The notes under the pieces were generated by a model. That model saw nothing but the letters and a program-made list of their open reading frames with translations, was not told the origin of the DNA and did no database searches. Positions 10,026 through 20,317 of a stretch of 26,817 nucleotides of DNA are shown in pieces. A program made the position numbers and the translations under genes. Positions within the stretch are counted from its first letter, which is position 1. Each line of letters begins with the position of its first letter. The stretch comes from Chara braunii (taxonomy: Eukaryota; Streptophyta; Charophyceae; Charales; Characeae): positions 1,698,170-1,724,986 of the forward strand of contig BFEA01000055.1 in the NCBI GenBank assembly GCA_003427395.1, read 5' to 3'.

Positions 10026-10593
10026 TTTTGGTGAGCTTCTTCTTCCATTCTTCTAAGTAATTTTGACTCTTCTTCTATCCTTCCGAGCAATTTTTTATAT
10101 TTGGCGCAAGTCGCCCTTTTTCTTTCTGGATCCGCATCTCGGATTTTTTATTTATTCTCTTGAATCTCTTCAGAGGTCGATGTATGACTGTACTCTTCCC
10201 CTCCCCTTCTCTTAATTTTTGAATTGATAAATCTGATTGGTTGGTTACCTACGATCGAATCTTGTGCGTCCTCCGGGTTGTTGGCCGAAGAAACTGTTGC
10301 ATAAGGATCCTCGATTCCTTCTGTGGATGTGTATGTGTGTGCGTGAAGCTAAACGCATGAATGTTAGGTGTAATCATGTTTATGTATGAACTAGATATGC
10401 ATGCTAGACGTTTAAGATGTTTGTCTCATCGATCCATCCTGCGAACAACTAACTCTCACCCACCCGATCGAAGGACAGGCCTCGCACACGCATGTGTAGG
10501 CTCCACCAAGCATGATCGCTGCCTACACACGTGTCCGAGTAACCTGAACTCGATCAATTTCTCGTGTGTCTAAATGTCTGCCCGTCCTGTAAT

Positions 10594-11216
10594 ATGAATT
10601 TCGAAATCCCTTTTCGTCTCACCGACCGAGAGTGTTTGAGAGATTGGGAATTCTGGGGATATTGGGAACGGTCCTGCTCATCAGCCCGATCGAGGGCGGA
10701 CCCGCCAAACTTCCCTTACTTATCCAGAACCGGACGAATTTGCGAGTGGGATCTCGACAGGGCTCTGGGAAGTATCCCCCATCTCCCCTGCTACTCTAGC
10801 CCATACTCCTGTCACGTCGTAGCGGAACCCACCGCATCCTGCCCTATCACTCCTTAACCATCGTCCCCTGACCCGCAATTACCCCCTTTTGAGGGACCCG
10901 ATTCCTCCCTACCACCGCATCCTGCCCTATCACTCCTTAACCATCGTCCCCTGGCCCGCAATTACCCCCTTTTGGCCCCATCCCCCGTGGTTGGAGTGCC
11001 TGCAGGATCACGAGTACCGAGCCTTCGGCTTCATCCGGCGAACTCGCTCATAGGAGGAGCGAGTGGCACACAGCCTTCGGCTGACCCGCCACATTCGACT
11101 CTGAGGCCTGCGACATTTGACGCCGATAGGTGATCAACCAGCGAGATAGCCATAGCGTCCCGACGGTCCACCTGATATGAGTCCGGCATAGACGACGGAA
11201 CCACTGGAGGCGGTAG
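10594..11216 (+). pseudogene. LTR-embedded ORF, right LTR copy (broken)
   Basis: ATG 10594 starts MNFEIPFRLTDRECLRDWEF, and the frame stays open to 10857 (an in-frame TAA lies 5' of the ATG). The 83-bp duplication at 10831-10974 shifts the frame. Past it the conserved part resumes (ECLQDHEYRAFGFIRRTR, about 10996-11048), with a TAG near 11050 and a further TGA. The closing TAG 11214-11216 matches the end of the solo copy. Compared with the solo copy over the first 73 codons, I count 24 codons with only synonymous change against 18 with amino-acid change. All four Trp codons in this stretch are kept. That pattern supports past coding. The product is unknown. Confidence 0.6.
10831..10974 (+). 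repeat. Tandem duplication, 83-bp period, in right LTR
   Basis: The block starting ACCGCATCCTGCCC at 10831 recurs at 10914 and runs about 61 bp in each copy, differing at one base (CTGACCC / CTGGCCC). The left LTR (about 905-965) and the solo LTR have one copy, so the duplication is private to this LTR and postdates insertion. Confidence 0.9.
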
Positions 11217-11400
11217 CCCCGCTTCCTTAAGCGTAAAGCAGGACCCCGATCCGCTCCCTGAACTTGTCATGGGAGATCTCAGTTCCAACCTGGGACTCCA
11301 CCCCCACTTTCCAAAAATCCTTGCACACCCCTTTTCCAACTTTCAGGCCCACTCACACTCCGATTAGGAAGTCGCGCCGGGCGTGAGGTTGGGCGTCACA

Positions 11401-11813
11401 ATGCTACCAATACCGAACTGGGGGGAGCAATTCCAATTATCTTTGTTGGTTGGCAACTTGGCACCAAGAGTGCCGCAAGTGGTCAATGGGGAATGAATCC
11501 ATCATGAATGTCACTTGCGTGCCTAACCAACCGAGCTAGTAGGCGGCTTCCTCACATTAGACTTACTCACGTTAGACCTGCAGCGAACTTGTGATGACCC
11601 CCTCCCCCTCTCCCCCCCCGTCCCCGCCCGCCCGCCCGCCCCCAAAAAAAGCCATGATGCCTTTGTCCATGAATTTATTCCTCCATGGTATGCCATCCAG
11701 TAACAGTGGACTCTACATCTTCAACTTTCCTGCCAGTTTACACTAGCTTGGCGCTACCATCGCTACGCCCTATTATTCCAATTTGAATTGCAGGATTCTG
11801 AAGGAATCACTTT
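11401..11813. other. Noncoding spacer with C-rich tract
   Basis: No gene or known repeat is visible. A C-rich tract at 11598-11643 (runs of C separated by single bases, then A7) is the only marked feature. The complementary strand has many G-runs able to form a G-quadruplex. Bases 11802-11813 are the left target duplication of the adjoining insertion. Confidence 0.6.
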
Positions 11814-12253
11814 TTGTTTTTTTTTTTAAGCCCAGGGTGTTGTAGAGGCCAAGGACTAGACCCGCGATGATTGCTGGTAGCGGCAGCCAATGGTTGTCTT
11901 GACAAGATAGGCTACCGACCCTAGCCATCCCCACGTTAACACTCCCAGCGCACCCCTGTCCCTAATATCCTACCTCAGTGTGACCCACACTCAGGACCAT
12001 CACCCTACCAGTATCGAGGGCAACTTGGACCAGACAGTCGTGACAAGCACCAAGGTTGGGCCAACCCCCCAACCCTGGTGGAAGGGGAAGCGGACGAACC
12101 TTGCCATATGGAAACTTCGGACACCAGGCTCATCCAATCTTCATCTAGCCCAGTTGAGAGAGTCTAAGCAAGGCAAGCCAGCGCCCACTGACACATCCTA
12201 GAGTCCTTCCGCTAACTTACCCAAGGCTAGGCGGAACTCAGACTTGCATGAGT
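11814..12253 (-). mobile_element. Retroposon-like insertion with 12-bp target duplication
   Basis: A 440-bp segment is flanked by the perfect direct repeat AGGAATCACTTT (11802-11813 and 12254-12265). Its left end is a T-rich run (about 11814-11827), so read on the minus strand it ends in a poly(A) tail. A long target duplication plus a poly(A) tail is the signature of LINE-mediated retroposition (SINE or truncated LINE 3' end). No RT motif is visible and I find no convincing Pol III A/B box pair, so its class is open. Confidence 0.6.
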
Positions 12254-12265
12254 AGGAATCACTTT

Positions 12266-12473
12266 CAATTGATCGTCATTGTAGGATCTTTTTTTTTCTT
12301 TTTTCTTTTTTAACATACTTAGGAGACTCTCATCCTACCACCCCTCTCGATATATCTTTTGGTGCACCCCCACTCGTTTTCTATCTTACCTCATGCAAGG
12401 AACATCACTCTCTACTGGAGCAACCTGACCAGATAGCGGACGCGGGCACTAACACTGAATGAGCTCCCCCATT
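12266..12473. other. Noncoding, T-rich
   Basis: It contains interrupted T runs at 12289-12312 and otherwise featureless sequence. No ORF is supported. Confidence 0.5.
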
Positions 12474-12700
12474 CAGCCCCTGTTGAGGCACTGGAGTACA
12501 AGCCTCGTTATATGGGTACCTTGGGAGCTAGGCGCGGAGTTCTCAACTAGTCCCGTGAGCAGTGAGGGCACCCATAGGCAGTGTCTAATGGTCGGCTAAC
12601 CAAGGTCTAACACATGAGCCCCTCTAAGCACCAACCTAGCACAACTCGGTTCATTTATGGCTACATTTGGTTGTTGAATATGCTGGTTGTTATATGAGCT
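12474..12700 (+). repeat. Interspersed repeat C, copy 1
   Basis: It shares blocks with 24755-25156 in the same order: AGCCCCTG; a segment around GGGTACYTTGGGWGCTAGG; CCCRTGAGYAGT; a GGCASTGTCWAATGG block; an AAGGT block; CCTCTRAGCA; ACCTAGMACAAC; and GGTTGTTAT. The divergence and gaps indicate an old noncoding repeat of unknown class. Confidence 0.5.
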
Positions 12701-12866
12701 AATGGATGTATGTGGTTGCTTTCTGCTACTAATGAGCCTTGCTTATGTCTGTTCGCTAGGGAGAATCGACCAGTGGTCCAGTGGTAATGGTTGAGACCTC
12801 GACCCTCACCAACTACCAACCTCATAACCCACCTCCCAGAATGGTCTACAGACATCGAGAGTAGGA
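12701..12866. other. Spacer before the solo LTR
   Basis: No gene is seen. Bases 12863-12866 (AGGA) are the left target duplication of the solo LTR. Confidence 0.6.
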
Positions 12867-13072
12867 TGTGACGCCCAACCTCACGCCCGACGCGACTTCT
12901 TGATCGGAGTGTGAGTGGGCCTAGAAGTGTGAAAGGGGGTGTGCTAAGGATTTTAGGAAAATGGGGGTGGAGTCCCAGGTCGGAACTGAGATCTCATGTG
13001 GCAAGTTGCACGATACGAATGCAGGAGGGTAGGTGCAGATTGGAGTCTTGCTTTGTGCTTCGGGAAACAGAG

Positions 13073-13658
13073 CTACCACCCCCGTTGGTTCCGTCGTCCG
13101 GGTTGGGGTCGTATCTGGTGCACAATTGGGACGCTATGGCTATCCCGATTGCTTGTCACCTGCCGACGTCGAACGTCGCAAGTCTCTGAATCTGACGGGG
13201 CTGGCCTCAATCGAAGGCTATGCGCCCGTCGTTCTTCTTCCAAGCGAGTTCGCCGGATGAAGCCAAAGGCTCGGTACTCGTGGTCCTGCAGACACTCCGA
13301 GCATGGGGATTGGGGCCAGTAAGGAGCAATTGCAAGCCAAGGGACGACTCGGATGGCTAGGAAGTGATAGGGTAGGATGCGGTGATAGGGAGGAAATTCG
13401 GTCCCCAAGATAATGATCCCGTGCTCCGTGACGACGTTCACACGTGTATAGGCTAGAGCAGCTGGGGAGATGGGGGATACGTCCCAAGGCCTGGTCGAGG
13501 TCCCATTCGCAAATACGTTCGTTCCCCGTCAAGTAGGGAAATTTCGGAGGTTCCGCCCTGGGTCGTGCAGACAAACAAGAGCGCTCCCAATATTCCCAAA
13601 ACTCCCAATCCCTCAAGCACTCGCGGTCAGTGATACGAAAGGGAACACCGAAGTTCAT
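13073..13658 (-). pseudogene. LTR-embedded ORF, solo LTR copy (best preserved)
   Basis: It reads on the minus strand from ATG at 13658 (MNFGVPFRITDRECLRDWEF) to TAG at 13073-13075. It has a single one-base lesion near 13438, where the frame passes from ...YTC to VVTEHGIIILGTEF. Length would be about 194 codons without the lesion. From the lesion to the TAG one frame is open throughout (PCSECLQDHEYRAFGFIRR, RRAHSLRLRPA, DSHSVPIVHQIR). In this second half, compared with the left LTR copy over about 62 codons, I count about 15 synonymous and 11 nonsynonymous codons. The protein is Arg-rich with one CxxC and no membrane segment. No family is recognised. A TATA box lies upstream at 14989-14995. 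Confidence 0.6.
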
Positions 13659-14044
13659 GCTGCAAGTCGGGGTGGAAAACCAGCCATTCGAGAAATTGGT
13701 CGAGTTCAGGTTTTGCAGACACGCATGTAGGCAATGATCATTTTTGGTCAAGCCTACACGTGCGTGCACGGGAACTGTTCTTCGATCAAATGGGTGAAAG
13801 TCAACGGTTCATGAGATGGATCGTCCTATAGTGAGGCGGTCATCTAATCGTCTAGCATGCTTGTCTCCATACACCAACGAAATTACACATAACATCCATG
13901 CATCTAGCTTACATACAAACAAAAGGAATCGAGGATCCTTATGCAACAATTCTTTGGCCAATCAGCCCAGAGATCACACAAGGCTCGATCGCCGGTAACC
14001 AATCAATCTGATTTGCCGATTTAAAAAGAGAGACAAGGGGAGTG

Positions 14045-14325
14045 AACAACCATTTCGTCAGGATATATTATATTTTTTGAACGAAATTAAAATTGAGTTT
14101 TTGGGCCGAAATCCGGTCCAAAATTTTGGCTCCTGGGGGTCCAGCGTTCCTAGAACGTCGGACCCCCTAGATGTATCTAGTCTCCAACTGCGACCAGATA
14201 CATCTAGGGGGTCCGGCGAACGCCGGACCCCAGGAGCCAAAAATTTGGACCAAATTTTGGCCCAAAAACTCAATTTTAATTTCGTTCAAAAAACATAATA
14301 TGTCTGTTTTGACGAAATGGCTGTT
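14045..14325. mobile_element. Foldback MITE inside the solo LTR
   Basis: This is a 281-bp near-perfect inverted repeat. The ends are AACAACCATTTCGTCA (14045-14060) and TGACGAAATGGCTGTT (14310-14325), 16-bp inverted repeats with one mismatch. The whole body folds: GAACGAAATTAAAATTGAG pairs with its complement near 14265-14285, and an inner arm GGACCCCCTAGATGTATCT pairs across a 17-base loop near 14178-14194. AGTG flanks both sides (14041-14044 and 14326-14329). The other family A LTRs lack it, so it inserted after the solo LTR's lineage split. It has no coding capacity; a 4-bp duplication is unlike the common TA, TWA or 8-9-bp classes. Confidence 0.85.
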
Positions 14326-14512
14326 AGTGGCGGAAGATGACCCACAAATCAGTCTTTGAGGAAAGAAAACAGGGAAAAAATACGAGATGCCGATCCAAAA
14401 AGGACAAGGGCGACTGGCGCCGAATACCAAAATTGCTTGGAAGGATGGAAGAGAAACATCACGACAACGCATTCCGTCTGTCTCTCTCTTTGTCTGTTTG
14501 TCTGTCTGTCGA

Positions 14513-14639
<127 letters not shown>

Positions 14640-14727
14640 ATATATATATACGAAACAGTTTATCACAGCCCCTCGTTTGTAGTCCTCTTCTCTCTCTCTG
14701 CCTACGGTTTACCGGGCAGTTCTGTTT

Positions 14728-14729
14728 GA

Positions 14730-14787
<58 letters not shown>

Positions 14788-14789
14788 TC
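14728..14789. repeat. AT microsatellite forming a perfect palindrome
   Basis: GACG, an AT run of about 54 bases, then CGTC. It can extrude as a cruciform. It lies in a block of about 165 bp that the right LTR lacks. Confidence 0.9.
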
Positions 14790-15643
14790 ATATATTTATA
14801 TATATATATTCACAACATCCCCATGCGGGCGGTCCGTCGCCTCGCACCCACACAGAGTTGTCACCCCGCACCAGCTCGTCGGATCGCCCAACTCTCTACT
14901 CACCTTTCAACTCTTGCTCGTTAGCCGATCCTCTCGACCTCGCAACCCCCAAAAAATTCTTAGAGAGCGAGTTAATCACGCTTGCAAAATTTATAGCATG
15001 CATGCTTGCGCGAGATACCCGGGGTTGTGCCTGAGTGGAAAAGAAGGAGGAGGAAGGAAGTGCCTTCGTCTGCATGGCCGGGCTGTGGCATGGGGGATGT
15101 AGCCTCACTGCACACATCGATTTGATCATGCAAGCGTTCAGGCCAATGGGACAGAGGAAGAACTACGCACGCACAGGGACGCCACAAAAGATATCAAGAA
15201 CGAGAGGATTACAATTGCAATTATGCCTGCCAAAACAAAAGTTATAGTTACAAGGTGCGGAAAAGTCAGAACACAGATCCTGACGCGGCAAAGCGTGCTC
15301 AAGCAAGAAGCATCGTGCAAACAGAAATTTCAAACGAAGCAAATTCCGAGAGTCCACAGGGGTTCGACATCAGTTGAAAATTCAAAAAGATTTTCCCGCG
15401 CGACGATCGCGCCAAAATTCTCATTTCCCACAGTAGAACAAGAGAGAAGCTATGGCAACAATTATCTTTCACGCTCGCTAAGGTGCGGTCACCTACCAAC
15501 CGTCATAAGATTACCTCGGCCTCGATTCTGAAAAACAAGAAAAGCAAGGGCACCATGTAATCCAGGGGGCCCTCCCAATTCAATCCCCGAAGTAGCCTTG
15601 CGCAGAAAATCGCTCGGTTGCAGAAAACAGTTCGTCACAAGGA

Positions 15644-15997
15644 CAGACCTCTTGATACGACATTGGTTTCCCTACAAGGCACCCCTGTAGGATCCTGATG
15701 GGAATCAAATGAACAAAATAACTCTAAACGAGTTGGGGCAGGTCACTAGGACAATGCTACCTGGAGGTGGTCACCCCTTTGGTTTATTTTGCAAACTTGA
15801 GGCCGGACCACTTGACCAAAATGGCTGGCGGCATCAGCCAAAACATAATAAAAGTCACACTGACACTTTCGGCAAAGCTTGGCATGCACAGGTTGAAAAA
15901 AATAACCATAATTAAGATTTTTTTTCTTTTTTTTTTTAAGGGTTCATTCCCCAAGGGAACCCCACCCATCCACTTTCGCTATCATACCTTAGTATTG
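15644..15997. other. Spacer between solo LTR and family B element
   Basis: No gene is visible. A T-rich run at 15919-15938 could be a reversed poly(A) tail, but I find no matching target duplication. Confidence 0.5.
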
Positions 15998-17232
15998 ACC
16001 ACTTACCCGCCAAAACACAGACTGAGAACACTGCTGATTTCTGGGATTTGCTGCTGGAATGAATGCTTTGCTGAGATTCCCGCATTCTGCTGTGATTTCT
16101 AAGTCTGTGTGTGTGTGCGTGCCTGTCTGAGCGCTTGTTGGCTGAGTGTGTGTGTGACCCGCAAGGGTACTTGTTGGTTGAAAGGCCCCGCAGGGCCGGT
16201 ACTTACCTGTGGTCGTGACTTTGAGGGTTGGAGCAGGGCAAACACTCAAGTAGCGGGGGTAGGCCCATGACACTTAGAGCAGCGGGGAAAAACACTCAAG
16301 TAGCAGGTAGGCCGGTAGAACTCAAGTAGTGGTAGAAGTGTCGAGTACTGGAGGCCGAGCAGAAGAAGACAAAAAGTTGGCATTTTTTTAGGCCCAATAG
16401 CGGTAGGTTAGAGGTAGGCCGGTACCAGTCCAAGTAGCCTGAGTCTAGGGTCTGTCATGACGATAGCAGAGCCTGCAATGATGTTTCCCTCTGAAAGGGA
16501 GGAGGTACCGGTTGCTGGGAGGCCGCTCAGCCTAGGAAGTCACCGCCCGAGAGGCCAGTAGGCCGCTATATCTTCTGGAGGAGAGCAGCCCAGCTTGAGG
16601 AGGAGGAAGAAGGAGGCGAACAAGGAGAGTGGCGAGGTACCTACCAGGCTGTGGTGGACACCGTCTTCATCACATTGTTGGGCATTGCATCTGGAAGGCC
16701 TCGGTTGGGGCAATGCCACACCAAGGAAGCTCGAGGCAGATTCAGGCATGGCGGCTTAGTGAGCAGCGGCATAGCTGCTTTGGGTTATCCTTTGGACAGG
16801 AGTGCAGCGACATAGCTGCTTTGCGTTGTCCTTTGCACAGGAGGGTAGAGCCCTCAGTAGTCCTCCAAAGCCTAGGCATATGAGAGGAGGAAGAATGGGG
16901 GAAGCCATAACTATGGCGGACCTATTGTTGTGTCAGCAGTAAGAGGGAACTTACGATATTTATTCTGGTTCATCCACTCATTGTTATTATTTTTCTTATT
17001 GGAAGAATAACAAGATGGGCGATGTGAAGGAGGGGACGGAAGGTGGAGAGAGAAGGGGGATTTGTCATTGGTCTTGCTGGTGTACATCTTCTTCTTCTTT
17101 TTCTTCTTCTTCTTCTCTCTCTCTCTCTTCTTTGGTCTCTATGTCTTTGCAAGTGCTTTCATTTCTTTCGCAATTGAGTGGCCTTGTCTTTCATTGTGAA
17201 TTTGCGCTTTGGGAATGACCAGGATTTTAACA
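15998..17232 (+). repeat. Family B left LTR
   Basis: Homology with the right LTR starts at ACCCGCC (16005 matching 24295). The seven bases TGTAATG that open the right LTR are replaced here by ACCACTT, so the 5' tip is damaged. It ends TTTTAACA at 17232, two bases before the primer site. It contains repeated CTCAAGTAG motifs (16245, 16295, 16321 and a variant at 16430), a block of about 70 bp absent from the right LTR (about 16331-16400), a 41-bp tandem pair (16763-16844) and a CT-rich end (about 17090-17130). Open frames here do not resemble proteins. Confidence 0.85.
16763..16844 (+). repeat. 41-bp tandem duplication in family B LTR
   Basis: Two adjacent units, 16763-16803 and 16804-16844, both starting GCAGCG and containing CATAGCTGCTTTG; they differ at about six positions. 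Confidence 0.9.
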
Positions 17233-17234
17233 AT

Positions 17235-17246
17235 TGGTATCGGAGC
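17235..17246 (+). promoter_or_regulatory. Family B primer binding site
   Basis: TGGTATCGGAGC follows the LTR end after the spacer AT. It is identical to the family A site at 1414-1425 and is of initiator-Met tRNA type. Confidence 0.85.
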
Positions 17247-18441
17247 GGACTTACATGTTGGCGAGAGGTGTTAGTCACCCTAAACCTAATTTCGAATTAG
17301 GTTAGGGCTAACCTGATCTCGGAATAGGGTTGGAGGTTAGGGTTAAGAGGGGCAGTGAGGTATGTGGATGCTGCCCCCACCTGGTTAGGTCATGTAGGTT
17401 CTACATCAGACCTGACTAGGTTGCGTGTGTGATTGAATGGGGTGGCGAGACACAAAGGAGGCTGATTGGAGTAAGCGAGAGGGAGTAGAGAGTGAGAGGT
17501 ACTCGCACCTGGAATCTGCACTTCAAGAAGACATTGAGTGACTTTTGGGCTTCCCCTCAAGAGGGAGACTTGATCGGAGGCTGCCACATCCACATCGAAG
17601 AGTTGCAAGGTGCTACTTTGATCTTCGAACATTGACGGAAGATCCGGCGTTGTAATAGGGGTGTAGGGAGACCCTCTTAGTCATGCTAGGACACTTGGTG
17701 TAGTGGTAGCTAGGGGTTAGGAGGACCGATGAGAAAGGGGGGTGAGTCTTTATCCATCTTTGGAGGTCGGGCCTCACATGTAAGTGTCGTCTGACCTGGG
17801 TATGCCCGTGGGAGGTTGTTTGGTGCTTCATGGCCTGTTGGGGTGTGTTGGGCTCTCTTCCTCTTCTCTGCGGTCTTGGTTGTGTGTGTGAGCATGTGGA
17901 TTGCTTTCTCACTTGATGGATGGATGAATGATATATCTTGTTTTCAATGACATATCTTTCTACGGTACATTGTCTTTTCACTTTTGAACGGCTGTAGGGG
18001 CAAGTTCTTGCTGAAAGTTGTCTTTTCCTTTTTAGTACGGTAGAGGCAGTTTGGGACTGACTTGGTACACCTATCTCATTGGTCCTGGTCCACGACCTAC
18101 TTGGGACCCTTCGGGACTCAGTGGGACCAGGCCCAATGGGACAGGACCTTTAGGACCCAAATTTGTTGTCGTGCATCTCTTTGCTGTGTTGAATTTGGGG
18201 GACACACGGCTAGTAGGGACATTCCTTTCAAGGGGATCTTGACAGGTCTTACTGCTTGTTCTCACACACTGCCCCGTGTCTGGCTCGACGACCATCTGCA
18301 CCCCTCAAAATCTCCATTGTTGCGGTTAGTTTTTTTCGGCTAACTTATTCGTGGTACATGTTCCTTTGTCGGGTTAGACAATAGGGGATCTCCAGCTAAT
18401 CTAATCGGGCCCGTTCATTAAGTCAGTCCTCTCTTTCGTTT

Positions 18442-18512
<71 letters not shown>

Positions 18513-18624
18513 TATTCTGCTGCGTGAATGTCATTTTCTAAGTCCAAATGAATTGTCGCTCCAGCTATGAGTTTTACCTTCTGCTCTTTGAGATTTATTT
18601 GTTTTTCTTTTATCTGAACTACCT
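17247..18624 (+). other. Family B leader between primer site and gag
   Basis: About 1.4 kb with no supported ORF. It includes a TTAGGGTTAG-like stretch (17299-17345) and a long TTTA microsatellite (18440-18513). A long untranslated leader is common in plant gypsy elements. Confidence 0.6.
18440..18513. repeat. (TTTA)n microsatellite
   Basis: About 18 uninterrupted TTTA/TTAT units within the family B leader. Confidence 0.95.
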
Positions 18625-20317
18625 ATGTCCAACATTGAGATGCGTGCGCAGAAAGCGGAAAGAGAGAGAAGGGAGAAAGAAGGTATTCTTTTTTACAGTG
18701 TGAGGAGGGGTAAGATAAGTGTTCGTCCAAAAAGGAGCAAAGAGCGGACCCCTCTTGAGAGATCTACTGACACCCCATCCTCCAGCATAGCAGGCATCTC
18801 ATCTGCTCAATGGCGGGTCATGTTGGATACAGTGAACGAGAGCGAGAAACTGTTTTTTCAAAAACTTTATGAGGATGCGATACTGTAACACCGAAAAAGG
18901 GAGGCAGTGGCAGCAGCCAAAGCCACAAGTATTGCTACCCAAGTGGCTCTCCTCGAGGTTCCAGAGTCAAGTGATGCCCGGTTCCACGAGAAGTTAGTTG
19001 CTGCAGTGAAGCCTTGGTTCAACTGCGGACCTTGGAAGATCTTAAGTTCCGTGTGACAACTCTAGAGCAACGGAACCAAGAGCTACAGGCTGAGATTGTC
19101 AGCCTTAAACAAGCCCAACTGGCTGCCCCTCGTCCTCCTAGTCCTCATTTTGCTGCTGTCCCAGTTTCTCACCCTAACACAGTCCTCATGCAGAGAGCAA
19201 GTGGAAATGTGACGAGCGCAGGAACCGGTGCTAGCTCCTCAAGCACCAGCACGGACAGTTCTGCACTGGTCTCAATCCCAAATGCAGGAACATCAGCCCA
19301 AAACGCCGCAGTTCTTACTTGTGTACAATACAACGGTCCCATGGTGGACGAGGGCGGCCACACTGCCGTCCAAGTACGACAGGAAGGGGGACATGACCTC
19401 TTGGATTAACTCCATGCGCTCATACTTCGAGGTACTGCGAACACTTTAGGAAGACCAAATCATGATCATGGGCACAAATACAAAACCCGTCGTACAGAGT
19501 TTCATAGAACATCCAGCTGTTACTGTCGGTTATGAGAGCACTGACCTAACTGAGTGGCTGAAAGTAACTCTTGTACGTACTCTTGAGGACCTCCTCATTG
19601 TGTAGTATCAAGATAACCACGTTGTGTTCAAGGCAAGGCTAAAGCTTAAGGCCCTCAAGGGCCAAAATTGGAGGACTTCGATGCAGGCTTTGAAACAGTA
19701 CTTGACTGGTCTGTTCACCACTCCAAACCTGGGACGGATTGACGTGTCGTGCATGGATATAGTAATGGGAGTATCCCTGAAGACGATGTCTCCCGGCTAG
19801 GACTCAAGGACCATATGACCTGGCGTGAGCTACTGACGGATCTAGTCAACCTAGAAGCCAAAGACCTCGCCAAACGTGCGAAGACACCCGCTGCAGGTAA
19901 AACCTTACGACGCAAGCGGTACGGAAGCAGCAACCAGCTTGCCCTGCATGAACATCGGGAAGTTGAGGATCAGTCCTACGCGGATAATCTCTCCAGATTA
20001 CGATCTAGAATCGGACTCCGATTTGGGTTGTTCTACATCAGCCCTTGAGTCTGACATGAACGAAGAAGAAAAATGTAATGCCTTTAAAAAGACTGCTTCA
20101 AGCAAGGGGTCTAACCATGGTTCAGGTAGGGGAACTATAGCACACCTCCCCAAGAATGCAAGGATCCCTGAGAAACCGGAGGACGCTTCCACCAAGCCTT
20201 AGGAAACTCTCCTCATTAGTCAAAAGGAATGGGAGAGAAGATGCAAACTTTGTGTGTGCTTGCATTGTCAAAAGTTTGGGCATGTTGTGCATGAATGTTA
20301 TCGTCTGCATGGAAACA
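18625..20317 (+). pseudogene. gag: Family B gag, broken
   Basis: ATG 18625 opens a basic N-terminus (MSNIEMRAQKAERERREKEG), with a TAA at 18886. A coiled-coil segment (LRTLEDLKFRVTTLEQRNQE, about 19018-19110) and a Ser/Thr/Ala-rich linker follow in a shifted frame. The capsid part starts at KYDRKGDMTSWINSMRSYFE (about 19375), with stops at 19447 and 19603. It shifts near 19750 to RLGLKDHMTWRELLTDLVNLEAKDL (about 19797-19870) and again near 19890. A canonical CCHC knuckle, CLHCQKFGHVVHEC, lies at 20257-20298, after a TAG at 20200. The knuckle frame ends with TAG near 20330. Order and motifs fit a chromovirus Gag. Confidence 0.78.

Larger units (their letters stand above)
9038..11400 (+). repeat. 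Family A right LTR (2363 bp)
   Basis: It begins TGTAACG (ancestral TGTGACG, as in the solo copy) and ends CGTCACA, a 7-bp terminal inverted repeat with the expected TG...CA. It contains in order the promoter region (TATAAAT 9698-9704), a GA tract (9961-10022), the LTR-embedded ORF (10594-11216) and an 83-bp-period duplication (10831-10974). The start is confirmed by the reversed solo LTR, which ends at the matching base, 15639. The preceding bases are an unusual near-palindrome (see findings). Confidence 0.9.

Noticed and set aside
9821-10060. Open frames with long Arg-Glu repeats
   Set aside because: They are translations of the GA microsatellite; a GA run is open in every frame.
15919-15938. 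Reversed poly(A) tail of a retroposon
   Set aside because: No flanking target duplication found.
16540-16883. Open frames on both strands in the family B LTR
   Set aside because: They cross a tandem duplication and have no motif; no second copy to compare because the right LTR is truncated.
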